DNA of 5,086 nt, taken from NCBI GenBank assembly GCA_023425225.1, contig JAFADB010000267.1:1-5086 (forward strand), in the 5' to 3' direction. Shown piece by piece: positions 1-5,086 of this stretch. How positions within the stretch are numbered: the first letter of the stretch is position 1; the number at the start of each line of letters is the position of its first letter. The position numbers were made by a program, and so were the translations under genes. Below the pieces are notes generated by a model. It saw nothing but the letters and a program-made list of their open reading frames with translations. It searched no databases and was not told the DNA's origin. The DNA is from Pseudomonadota bacterium (GTDB lineage Bacteria > Pseudomonadota > Gammaproteobacteria > Xanthomonadales > Xanthomonadaceae).

Positions 1-429
1 GCGGGCCTCCGCGTCCAGCACCTGCTGCTGGCGCATCGCGGCGCGGGCACGCGCCAGCGCGGCCTCGGCCTGCCGCAGCTGCGCCTGCACGCCGTCGGCC
101 TCCAGCCGCGCCAGCAGTTGGCCGCGCCGCACCACGTCACCGACCTCGGCATGGACCTCGGCCACCCGCTGCTCCTGCAGCGCGGTACCGATGGCGATGT
201 CCTCGCACGCCACCAGGACGCCGCTCAGGCGCAATGAGCGTGCCAGCGTCGCCGGCGCGGCGGTGGCCGTGCCGACCTGCAATGGCGCCTCGGCGGCGGC
301 TGCCGGCGGCTTGCCGGGCCAGGCGCGGACGACCAGTGCCAGGGCCGCCAGCGCGAGCGCCACGGCCACCAGCCAGCGGCGCAGCCGGGGTGGAATCCTG
401 GAAACAAGGGAAACGCGGGAACGATTCAT
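1..429 (-). CDS. RND efflux periplasmic adaptor (membrane fusion protein), N-terminal part; gene continues past the left edge
   Basis: The frame is open from an ATG at 429-427 to base 1, giving 143 residues with no stop, so this is the 5' part of a longer gene (family members are usually about 350-420 aa). The product begins with basic residues, then a hydrophobic stretch at about residues 19-37 (WLVAVALALAALALVV), which fits an uncleaved inner-membrane anchor or signal peptide. No lipobox cysteine is present, so it is not an AcrA-type lipoprotein. Residues about 66-110 read as the first half of a biotinyl-lipoyl-like barrel, including VAEVHAEVGDVVRRGQLLARLE. Residues about 112-143 are Ala/Arg/Gln/Glu-rich and heptad-like, as in the alpha-helical hairpin that docks on the outer-membrane channel. 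Adaptors of this kind link an inner-membrane RND pump to an outer-membrane factor; such a factor is encoded nearby at 1585-3063. The pump gene is expected to the left but is not visible. Family assignment is firm; substrate is unknown. Upstream of the ATG there is no convincing Shine-Dalgarno sequence and no closer alternative start. Confidence 0.9.
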   Translation of the reverse strand, partial: MNRSRVSLVSRIPPRLRRWLVAVALALAALALVVRAWPGKPPAAAAEAPLQVGTATAAPATLARSLRLSGVLVACEDIAIGTALQEQRVAEVHAEVGDVVRRGQLLARLEADGVQAQLRQAEAALARARAAMRQQQVLDAEAR

Positions 430-445
430 CGGTATAGCTCGGAAA

Positions 446-461
446 GGAAGCGGTTGCTTCC
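446..461 (-). other. Small perfect hairpin in the adaptor gene leader
   Basis: GGAAGC (446-451) and GCTTCC (456-461) are exact inverted repeats separated by four bases (GGTT on the plus strand). Read on the minus strand, the hairpin ends 16 bases before the adaptor ATG. It could be a leader RNA hairpin or a protein-binding half-site pair. It does not clearly sequester a ribosome binding site, because no good one is visible between it and the ATG. A 6-bp stem can also arise by chance in GC-rich DNA. Confidence 0.3.
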
Positions 462-528
462 GGGCGCAAGTGGGTCCGCCAGCAATCGGGGCAAGGCGAC
501 AGCGGCGGCGGCGCACACCCCGGATCTC

Positions 529-695
529 CCCTTCTCCCGCTTGCGGGGCCACGGCCCCCTTTTCGGGGGAAGGTGCCCGAAGGGCGGATGGGGGTTGCCT
601 GGAGCATGGGAAAGCCAGAGCAAAAGCCCCCCATCCGGCGCTCCGCGCCACCTTCCCCCGAAAAGGGGGCCGTGGCCCCGCAAGCGGGAGAAGGG
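529..695. repeat. 167-bp palindromic element with perfect 47-bp terminal arms (REP/BIME- or MITE-like)
   Basis: Bases 529-575 are the exact reverse complement of 649-695: 47 of 47 positions agree by direct comparison. Inside, 585-594 (CGGATGGGGG) pairs with 628-637, and the intervening segments are also partly complementary, leaving an apical loop near 600-625. Each arm itself contains nested short palindromes, such as GGGGCCACGGCCCC and CCCCCTTTTCGGGGG. This architecture fits a dispersed intergenic palindrome or a non-autonomous miniature element. As RNA it would form a very long stable stem on either strand. No flanking target-site duplication is apparent: the left flank ends GGATCTC and the right flank begins AACTTGC. 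No transposase or open reading frame belongs to it. The structure is certain; the classification and any dispersal in the genome are inferred. It lacks the GTAG head typical of the Stenotrophomonas SMAG REPs. Confidence 0.8.
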
Positions 696-794
696 AACTT
701 GCCCATTGCTGTTCCGTGATGAGAGACGTTGCAGCAAGGGGGACTGCGCTTTGCATGGGATTCCCCTGGATTTCGACAGGCACGGCGATACCTG

Positions 795-819
795 CGGCAC
801 CGCTGTCGGGTCGGTGCCG
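795..819 (-). other. Hairpin downstream of tetR, possible weak terminator or processing site
   Basis: CGGCACCG (795-802) pairs exactly with CGGTGCCG (812-819) around a 9-base loop. It begins 46 bases past the tetR stop in the direction of minus-strand transcription. There is no T-run after the stem on that strand, so it does not look like a standard intrinsic terminator. It may simply be an mRNA 3'-end stabilising or pausing hairpin, or chance in GC-rich sequence. Confidence 0.3.
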
Positions 820-864
820 GGGGTGATCGGGACAAGGTCCGGCGGCGGCCGGGAGCCGGCGTTC

Positions 865-1467
865 CTAGCCGGGAGACGGCGCCAGGAAGCGGCGGATCAT
901 CCGCATCAGCACCGGGGCATGGCTCGCGGCGTCGAAGTCGGCATCCATCAGGGCCCGGCCCACCGCGCCATCGGCCAGCGCGATCAGCCAGGTGGCGGCC
1001 AGTTCCGGCTGCAGTCCCGGATCGACCTGCCCCCTGGCGATACCGCATTCGAGCAGTGCCACCAGGTCCGCCTTGACCCGCGCCTCGTTGGCCGCGAACA
1101 GCTTGCCGATCTCCGAGTTGCTCATGGCCTCGGCGGCGATCTCGATGCTGATGCGCGCATAGACCGGATCGGCCGACTGCTGCAGCAGCTCGCCGGCCAG
1201 TTGCTCGATGGCCGCCACGACATCGTCCTGCCCGGCCAAGCCGGCGAAGCGCTCCACCATCTCGCGCCGGTCGTCCTCGGCGATGGCGGCGATGACCGCC
1301 TGCTTGTTCGGGAAGTAGTGGAACAAGTTGCCGGGACTCATTCCGGCGGCGGCGCAGATCTCGTTGGTCGAGGTTCCGTGGAAGCCCTTGCGCGCGAAGC
1401 ACGACAGCGCCGCCTCGATGATCTGGCGGCGCTTGGCCTCGTGCCTTGCCGGGTCGACTTTTCTCAT
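865..1467 (-). CDS. TetR/AcrR-family transcriptional repressor of the adjacent efflux genes
   Basis: The product is 200 aa, typical for TetR regulators. The N-terminal DNA-binding domain spans about residues 10-57: an opening helix (RRQIIEAALSCFARKGFHGT), then the helix-turn-helix STNEICAAAGMSPGNLFHYF (about 33-52) followed by PNK, a very characteristic TetR signature. The rest is an alpha-helical ligand-binding and dimerisation domain of the kind seen in regulators of RND operons (AAEAMSNSEIGKLF, then ALADGAVGRALM). I chose the ATG at 1467 rather than the in-frame ATG at 1506. It has a good Shine-Dalgarno (GGAG at 1477-1474, 6-base spacing) and begins just before the conserved domain; the longer form would have no ribosome binding site and would start at the edge of the operator. 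The gene is divergent from the outer-membrane factor gene, with the adaptor gene downstream on the same strand. It presumably represses itself and the divergent gene through the operator at 1508-1533. The inducing ligand is unknown. Confidence 0.93.
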   Translation of the reverse strand: MRKVDPARHEAKRRQIIEAALSCFARKGFHGTSTNEICAAAGMSPGNLFHYFPNKQAVIAAIAEDDRREMVERFAGLAGQDDVVAAIEQLAGELLQQSADPVYARISIEIAAEAMSNSEIGKLFAANEARVKADLVALLECGIARGQVDPGLQPELAATWLIALADGAVGRALMDADFDAASHAPVLMRMIRRFLAPSPG

Positions 1468-1473
1468 CACGTT

Positions 1474-1477
1474 CTCC
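1474..1477 (-). promoter_or_regulatory. Ribosome binding site that fixes the tetR start
   Basis: GGAG on the minus strand, 6 bases before the ATG at 1467. It supports the 200-residue form over the 213-residue form starting at 1506, which is preceded by TCTAGTAA with no Shine-Dalgarno. Confidence 0.7.
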
Positions 1478-1505
1478 GTAGCCAGGTGCTGGCCCTGCCT
1501 GCTCA

Positions 1506-1534
1506 TTTACTAGACTAACTACTTAATCTATTAT
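1506..1534 (+). promoter_or_regulatory. Sigma70-like promoter for the outer-membrane factor gene
   Basis: A -35-like TTTACT (1506-1511, 4 of 6 to TTGACA) and a -10-like TATTAT (1529-1534, 5 of 6 to TATAAT) are separated by exactly 17 bases. They lie in the only AT-rich patch between the divergent genes. Transcription would start near 1541, about 44 bases before the ATG at 1585. The operator sits across the spacer and touches both boxes. No comparably good promoter was found for tetR on the minus strand, though one probably overlaps the same patch. Confidence 0.6.
1508..1533. promoter_or_regulatory. Palindromic operator, predicted TetR-family binding site
   Basis: The core TAGACTAACTACTTAATCTA (1511-1530) is an imperfect palindrome in which 8 of 10 base pairs per half are symmetric. 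Extending it three bases each side to 1508-1533 adds two more symmetric pairs (TA...TA). The size and AT-rich composition fit operators of TetR/AcrR regulators, and its place between tetR and the divergent gene is where such a site is expected. It overlaps the spacer and -10 of the plus-strand promoter, so binding would block RNA polymerase. Binding itself is inferred. Confidence 0.6.
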
Positions 1535-1572
1535 TTTGCCCGACATACCGCGTGTCAAGCGACGACGAACCA

Positions 1573-1577
1573 AAGGA
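1573..1577 (+). promoter_or_regulatory. Ribosome binding site that fixes the outer-membrane factor start
   Basis: AAGGA, 7 bases before the ATG at 1585. It favours that ATG over the upstream in-frame GTG at 1552, which would add 11 polar residues (MSSDDEPKDKT) ahead of the signal peptide and has no Shine-Dalgarno. Confidence 0.7.
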
Positions 1578-1584
1578 CAAGACA

Positions 1585-3063
1585 ATGGACTACCGGCCCC
1601 CTGCCCGCTTTCGCTGCACGGCCTGGCCGCTGGCATTGCTGGCCGGCGCCAGCCTGCTGGGCGGCTGCGTATCGCTCGGCCCCTTGCCCGACCCGGTACA
1701 GCCGGTCGCGGCGCAATGGAGCAACCGCAACGCCGTGCCGGATACCCCGGGCATCGACCCGGCCAGATGGTGGGCGGGCTTCGACGACCCGATGCTCGAT
1801 GCCCTGGTCGCACGCACGCTGGCGCAGAACCTGTCGCTGGCCCAGGCCGGCCACCGCCTGCGCGCCGCACGGGCGATCGTGCGACCCGCATTGGCCCAGC
1901 GCCTTCCGCGGCTCGACGCCAACGCCAGTGGCCACCGCCAGCAGCGCCTGTCCGGTCCCGGCAACATCGACCTGAATCGCAGCGAGTTGCGCGCCGACGG
2001 CACGCCGCTGCTGCGCGAGGAAGCCCGCGCCAGCGGCTACTACCAGGCCGGCTTCGATGCCGCCTGGGAGATCGACCTGTTCGGCCGCGCGGCCGCCGCC
2101 GGCGATGCCGCGCGCGCGGCCGCCGATGGCGCCCTGGCCGACGCGCGCATGGCACGGGTATCGGTGGTGGCCGAGGTGGTGCGCAGCTACGTCGAACTGC
2201 GTGCCGCCCAGCGCCGCCAGGCCCTGCTGGCGCTGAACCTGGAAGACCAGAACCGGCTGGTCGCGCTGACGCGCGAACGCCGCGACGCCGGCATCGCCAG
2301 CGACCTTGAGGTGGATCGCAGCCTGGCCGCTGCCGCCGGCTCGGCGGCGCAGTTGCCCCTGCTGGGACAATCCATCCGGCAGGCCGCCCAGCGCATCGCA
2401 GTGCTGACCGGCCAAGCCACGGTCGATCCGCAACTGCTGCAGCCGGCTCCGCAGCCGTCGGTGGAGCATCTCTCCCTGACGCTGCTGCCGGCCGACCTGC
2501 TGCGTGTCCGGCCCGAGATCCGGCGCGCCGAACACGCGGTCGCACAGGCCGACGCGGAACTGGGCATTGCCGTCGCCGACCTCTACCCGCGCCTGAGCCT
2601 GGCCGGCGACCTGATCGCCAGCGGCAACCTGGTCGGCACGCCGCTGCCCGGGCACGCCATCAATGCCACCGCGGGACTGTCGATCAGCATCCCCCTGCTG
2701 GACTGGGGTGCGCGTCGTGCCGTGGTGAATGCGCGCGAGGCCGAACTGGCCGCGGCGATCGAAGGCTACCGGCTGGCGGTGCTCGAAGGCATCGAGGAAA
2801 CCGAGAACGCACTGGCCGCGGTCGAGGCCGGACGCCGCCTAGCCGCCGAGGAGGCCATCCGCCTGCAGGCCACCCGGCGCGCGGCCGAGCATGCCGACAT
2901 GCTGTACCGGCGCGGCATGGCCAGCAGGTTCGACACCCTCGACGCCGGCATCGCCCTGCGCCAGGCGCAGATGAGCGGCGCCGACGCCGCCGAGCAGCAG
3001 GCGCTGGCGGTGGTCGCGCTGCACAAGGCGGTGGGTGGCGCCAGCCTGGAGCCGGCGCACTGA
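1585..3063 (+). CDS. RND efflux outer-membrane factor lipoprotein, NodT/OprM family (TolC superfamily)
   Basis: The product is 492 aa, the usual size for this family. A lipoprotein signal peptide covers residues 1-27: positive residues, a hydrophobic core (WPLALLAGASLL), then a lipobox LGGC with Cys28 as the acylated residue. Val-Ser follows, with no Asp at +2, consistent with sorting to the outer membrane. Two repeated OEP/TolC-like halves follow. Hallmarks are the W-W-x-x-F type segment ARWWAGFDDPMLDALV near residue 62, FDAAWEIDLFGR at 157-168, and LPADLLRVRPEIRRAE at 301-316 followed by a DLYPRLSLAG segment; all are characteristic of NodT/OprM outer-membrane channels. The long Ala/Arg/Glu-rich helices fit the periplasmic alpha-barrel. 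As a trimer it would form the exit duct for a tripartite pump, most plausibly with the adaptor encoded at 1-429. It is divergent from tetR and preceded by a promoter with an embedded operator, so probably repressed by that TetR protein. It is transcribed alone and meets a terminator at 3112-3134. Substrate unknown. Confidence 0.95.
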   Translation: MDYRPPARFRCTAWPLALLAGASLLGGCVSLGPLPDPVQPVAAQWSNRNAVPDTPGIDPARWWAGFDDPMLDALVARTLAQNLSLAQAGHRLRAARAIVRPALAQRLPRLDANASGHRQQRLSGPGNIDLNRSELRADGTPLLREEARASGYYQAGFDAAWEIDLFGRAAAAGDAARAAADGALADARMARVSVVAEVVRSYVELRAAQRRQALLALNLEDQNRLVALTRERRDAGIASDLEVDRSLAAAAGSAAQLPLLGQSIRQAAQRIAVLTGQATVDPQLLQPAPQPSVEHLSLTLLPADLLRVRPEIRRAEHAVAQADAELGIAVADLYPRLSLAGDLIASGNLVGTPLPGHAINATAGLSISIPLLDWGARRAVVNAREAELAAAIEGYRLAVLEGIEETENALAAVEAGRRLAAEEAIRLQATRRAAEHADMLYRRGMASRFDTLDAGIALRQAQMSGADAAEQQALAVVALHKAVGGASLEPAH

Positions 3064-3111
3064 CCCGGCGATCCGAGGCCGTCCACATCCGGCGCGCAGG
3101 CGGCCAAAGGA

Positions 3112-3134
3112 AAAGCCGCGCAATGCGCGGCTTT
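3112..3134. terminator. Bidirectional intrinsic terminator between the outer-membrane factor gene and secF
   Basis: AAAGCCGCGC (3112-3121) pairs with GCGCGGCTTT (3125-3134), a 10-bp GC-rich stem with a 3-base loop (AAT). On the minus strand the stem runs into TTTTCCTTT, a reasonable U-rich tail for secF. On the plus strand the tail is short (CTTTCCC). It starts 48 bases after the outer-membrane factor stop and lies about 35 bases past the secF stop, the expected place for two convergent genes sharing one terminator. Confidence 0.7.
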
Positions 3135-3169
3135 CCCGGTCCAACTGGTGGCGAAGGATACCCGCCGGC

Positions 3170-4141
3170 TCAGGGACGCCGCGCCAGCGCCTCCACGTCC
3201 TTGGCCTTGGGTAACAGGTCCTGCTTGGTCACTTTCAGCGGCCCCATGGTCAGCAGCGGGCACGCCAGGAAGATCGACGACAGCGTGCCGACCACGCAGC
3301 CGATCATCTGCGACAGTGCCAGCCCTTCCAGCGAGCCGCCGCCGTACAGGTACAGCGCCAGCACCGACAGGAAGAACACCAGCGAGGTGATGATGGTGCG
3401 CGACAGGGTCTGGTTGATCGAGCGGTTCATCACTTCCAGCGGCTCGACGCGCAGGCTGCGGAAGTTCTCGCGCACGCGGTCGAACACCACGATGGTGTCG
3501 TTGATCGAGAAGCCCATCACCGACAGCAGGCCGGCCAGCACGGTCAGGTCGAAGTCCTTGCCGGTCAGCGAGAAGTAGGCCGCGGTGACCAGCACGTCGA
3601 ACATCGTGGTGATGCTGGCCACCACCGCGAACTTCATCTCGAAGCGGAACGCGATGTAGATCAGGAAGCCGACGATCACGAAGATAGCCGCGTACAGGCC
3701 GTTGCGGGCCAGCTCCTTGCCGACCTGCGGGCCGACGAACTCGTTGCGCAGCACCGTGGCCTGGTTGTCCGGCGTGGAGATCGCGGCCAGCACCTCCTGG
3801 GCGACGCGGTTGTTGGCCTCGGCGCTGTTGCTGGTCTCCTCGCCGTGCGGCTGCAGGCGCACCAGCAGGTCGGCGCCGCTGCCGAAATTCTGCACCTGGG
3901 CGCCGCCGTAGCCGGCCCGCTCCAGGCGCTCGCGCACGCCGTCCACGTCGGCCGGCTTCTGGAAGCGCGCCTCGATGACGGTACCGCCGGTGAAGTCCAG
4001 CGCGTAGTTGAAGCCCTTGACGGCGATCAGCCCGACCGAGGCCAGGAACACCAGCAGCGACAGCAGCACGGCGATATGCCGCGTGCGCATGAAGTCGAAC
4101 CGGGTGTTGTTGGGGATCAGGTGCAACGGGAAAAGTTTCAT
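3170..4141 (-). CDS. secF: Protein translocase subunit SecF
   Basis: The product is 323 aa, normal for stand-alone SecF. SecF partners SecD (and YajC) at the inner membrane and uses the proton gradient to drive late steps of Sec export and release of substrate from SecYEG. The predicted layout is TM1 at about 23-42, a periplasmic P4 domain at about 45-135 opening with FNYALDFTGGTVIEARF, then five TM helices at about 147-165, 168-190, 197-221, 250-268 and 276-298. Family motifs visible are NEFVGPQVGKEL (133-144), GFSINDTIVVFDRVREN (210-226) and INQTLSRTIITS (242-253). Asp215 and Arg248 match in context the conserved charged TM residues implicated in proton transport (E. coli D213 and R247 by motif alignment). 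The ATG at 4141 is preceded by GGAG at 4155-4152, spaced 10 bases. The gene follows secD by 16 bases, so the two are co-transcribed. Nothing odd is seen in the gene. Confidence 0.97.
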   Translation of the reverse strand: MKLFPLHLIPNNTRFDFMRTRHIAVLLSLLVFLASVGLIAVKGFNYALDFTGGTVIEARFQKPADVDGVRERLERAGYGGAQVQNFGSGADLLVRLQPHGEETSNSAEANNRVAQEVLAAISTPDNQATVLRNEFVGPQVGKELARNGLYAAIFVIVGFLIYIAFRFEMKFAVVASITTMFDVLVTAAYFSLTGKDFDLTVLAGLLSVMGFSINDTIVVFDRVRENFRSLRVEPLEVMNRSINQTLSRTIITSLVFFLSVLALYLYGGGSLEGLALSQMIGCVVGTLSSIFLACPLLTMGPLKVTKQDLLPKAKDVEALARRP

Positions 4142-4157
4142 CGTTCGTTATCTCCCG

Positions 4158-5086
4158 TCAGATGGCCAGGGACTTGAGCTTCTTGCGGCGTGCGTAGATC
4201 AGCACGGCAAGCGCGCGCGACACGGTGATCGCGGTGAACATCGACGCCAGGATGCCGACGATCAGCGTCACCGCGAAGCCCTTGAGCGGACCAGTGCCGA
4301 AGGCGTACAGCGCCACGCCGGCAAGGATGCCGGTGAGGTTCGCGTCGAGGATGGTGCCGGAGGCCTTCTCGTAGCCGGCGACGATCGAGGCCTTGGGCGT
4401 GAGCCCCAGCCGCAGCTCCTCGCGGATGCGCTCGTTGATCAGCACGTTGGCGTCCACCGACAGGCCGATCGACAGCGCCAGGCCGGCGAAGCCGGGCAGC
4501 GTCATCGTGGCACCGAACAGCGACAGCACCGCCACCACGATCAGCAGGTTCATCAGCAGCGCCAGCGAGGTGATCACGCCGAACATGCGGTAGTACACGG
4601 TGAAGAACACCAGGGTGAACACGAACGCGTACAGCACCGCGGTGACGCCACGCTGCACGTTCTCCGCGCCCAGGCTGGGGCCGACGATGCGCTCCTCGAC
4701 GAAGTCCATCGGCGCGGCCAGCGAGCCGGCGCGCAGCAGCTTGGCGAGATTGTCCGCCTCGGTCTTCTCCAGCCCGGTGGTCTGGAAGTTCTTGCCGAAC
4801 ACGCCGGCGATGCGAGTCGGCGCCAGCGCCTCTTCCTTCACCCGGACGCCGCGCACTTCCTTGCCGTCCACCATGGTCACGGTGGGGATGCGCTCGATGT
4901 ATACCACCGACATCAGCTTGCCGACATTGGCGCTGGTGTAGTCGAACATGCGCTGGCCGGCGACGTTGTTGAGGGTGATGCTCACCGCGGGCAGGCCGTT
5001 CTGGTCGGTGCTGACGGTGGCGTTGACCATCTGGTCGCCGGTGACGATGACGCGCTTGTTGAGCAGCACCGGCGCGCCGGAATCGC
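4158..5086 (-). CDS. secD: Protein translocase subunit SecD, C-terminal half; gene continues past the right edge
   Basis: The frame is open to the right edge, giving 308 residues before a TGA at 4160-4158; full-length gammaproteobacterial SecD is about 610-620 aa, so the N-terminal TM1 and most of the P1 periplasmic domain lie outside. The fragment begins DSGAPVLLNKRVIV and does not start at an internal GTG. Residues 1 to about 145 are the end of the P1 region, ending in the conserved FVEERIVGPSLG. Five TM helices follow, the first near 148-165 (VLYAFVFTLVFFTVYY). LSIGLSVDANVLINERIREE carries Asp211 of the fragment, equivalent by motif to E. coli SecD Asp519, a residue important for proton-driven function. 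The C-terminal helix GPLKGFAVTLIVGILASMFTAITVSRAL and basic tail RRKKLKSLAI are typical. It lies upstream of secF in the same operon; its promoter is outside the window. Confidence 0.97.
   Translation of the reverse strand, partial: DSGAPVLLNKRVIVTGDQMVNATVSTDQNGLPAVSITLNNVAGQRMFDYTSANVGKLMSVVYIERIPTVTMVDGKEVRGVRVKEEALAPTRIAGVFGKNFQTTGLEKTEADNLAKLLRAGSLAAPMDFVEERIVGPSLGAENVQRGVTAVLYAFVFTLVFFTVYYRMFGVITSLALLMNLLIVVAVLSLFGATMTLPGFAGLALSIGLSVDANVLINERIREELRLGLTPKASIVAGYEKASGTILDANLTGILAGVALYAFGTGPLKGFAVTLIVGILASMFTAITVSRALAVLIYARRKKLKSLAI

Larger units (their letters stand above)
430..864. other. 435-base non-coding gap between tetR and the adaptor gene
   Basis: No credible gene is present. Open frames crossing this gap on both strands are low-complexity, Arg/Pro/Gly-rich and run antisense into the adaptor or tetR genes. 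The gap contains a long palindromic element (529-695), a small hairpin just before the adaptor start (446-461) and another hairpin nearer tetR (795-819). I found no convincing sigma70 promoter for the adaptor gene on the minus strand and no second copy of the AT-rich operator found at 1508-1533. The rest (462-528, 696-794, 820-864) shows nothing I can name. Confidence 0.7.

Noticed and set aside
529..695. CRISPR array or intrinsic terminator as the explanation for the palindrome
   Set aside because: There are only two inverted arms and no direct repeats with spacers, and the stem is far longer than a terminator and lacks a T-tract.
856..872. CCGGC...GCCGG hairpin overlapping the tetR stop
   Set aside because: Only 5 bp, partly within coding sequence and without a T-run; expected by chance in such GC-rich DNA.
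137..1402. Long minus-strand open frame (421 aa)
   Set aside because: It runs out of frame through tetR, across the palindrome and into the adaptor gene; Arg/Gly/Ala-rich with no domain. A GC-rich shadow.
1468..1506. Longer N-terminus of the TetR protein from the ATG at 1506
   Set aside because: No ribosome binding site there, the start abuts the operator, and the extra 13 residues precede the conserved domain; the ATG at 1467 has a good Shine-Dalgarno.
454..1518. Plus-strand open frame (354 aa)
   Set aside because: Antisense to tetR and passes through the palindromic element; low complexity, no recognisable motif.
1555..2655. Minus-strand open frame (366 aa) opposite the outer-membrane factor gene
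   Set aside because: Lies entirely antisense to the convincingly identified NodT-family gene; composition reflects the complementary codon bias.
4158..5069. secD start at the GTG at 5069
   Set aside because: The frame stays open to the right edge with SecD-like sequence (DSGAP) before it; the apparent start results from the truncated window.

Overview
The window is GC-rich bacterial chromosomal DNA with strong third-position G/C bias. Gene content and codon style suggest a gammaproteobacterium of the Xanthomonadales (Xanthomonas/Stenotrophomonas/Lysobacter/Rhodanobacter-like). That placement is an inference from the SecD/SecF sequences, the efflux gene style and the terminator style; there is no 16S or other marker gene here. 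Two unrelated loci meet tail to tail.

Left locus (1-3063): an RND-type multidrug or solute efflux system. From left to right it holds the N-terminal half of a periplasmic adaptor (membrane fusion protein) gene on the minus strand, cut by the left edge of the window. Next comes a 435-base non-coding gap containing a long palindromic element with two perfect 47-bp arms, then a TetR-family repressor gene on the minus strand. A short AT-rich divergent control region follows, with a palindromic operator lying inside a sigma70-like promoter, and then a complete NodT/OprM-type outer-membrane factor lipoprotein gene on the plus strand. The likely scheme is that the TetR protein binds the single operator and represses both itself and the outer-membrane channel. 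The adaptor, and presumably the inner-membrane pump beyond the left edge, lie downstream of tetR, either co-transcribed with it or expressed from their own promoter. The tripartite exporter is therefore split across two divergent transcripts.

Right locus (3170-5086): secF and the C-terminal half of secD, on the minus strand, 16 bases apart and evidently one operon. Together with YajC they form the SecDF complex, which uses the proton-motive force to help pull proteins through SecYEG. A compact hairpin at about 3112-3134 lies between the converging outer-membrane factor gene and secF and probably terminates transcription from both sides.

I do not see a previously undescribed system. The most unusual structure is the palindromic element at 529-695. 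The best-supported regulatory observation is the operator nested in the promoter at 1506-1534.
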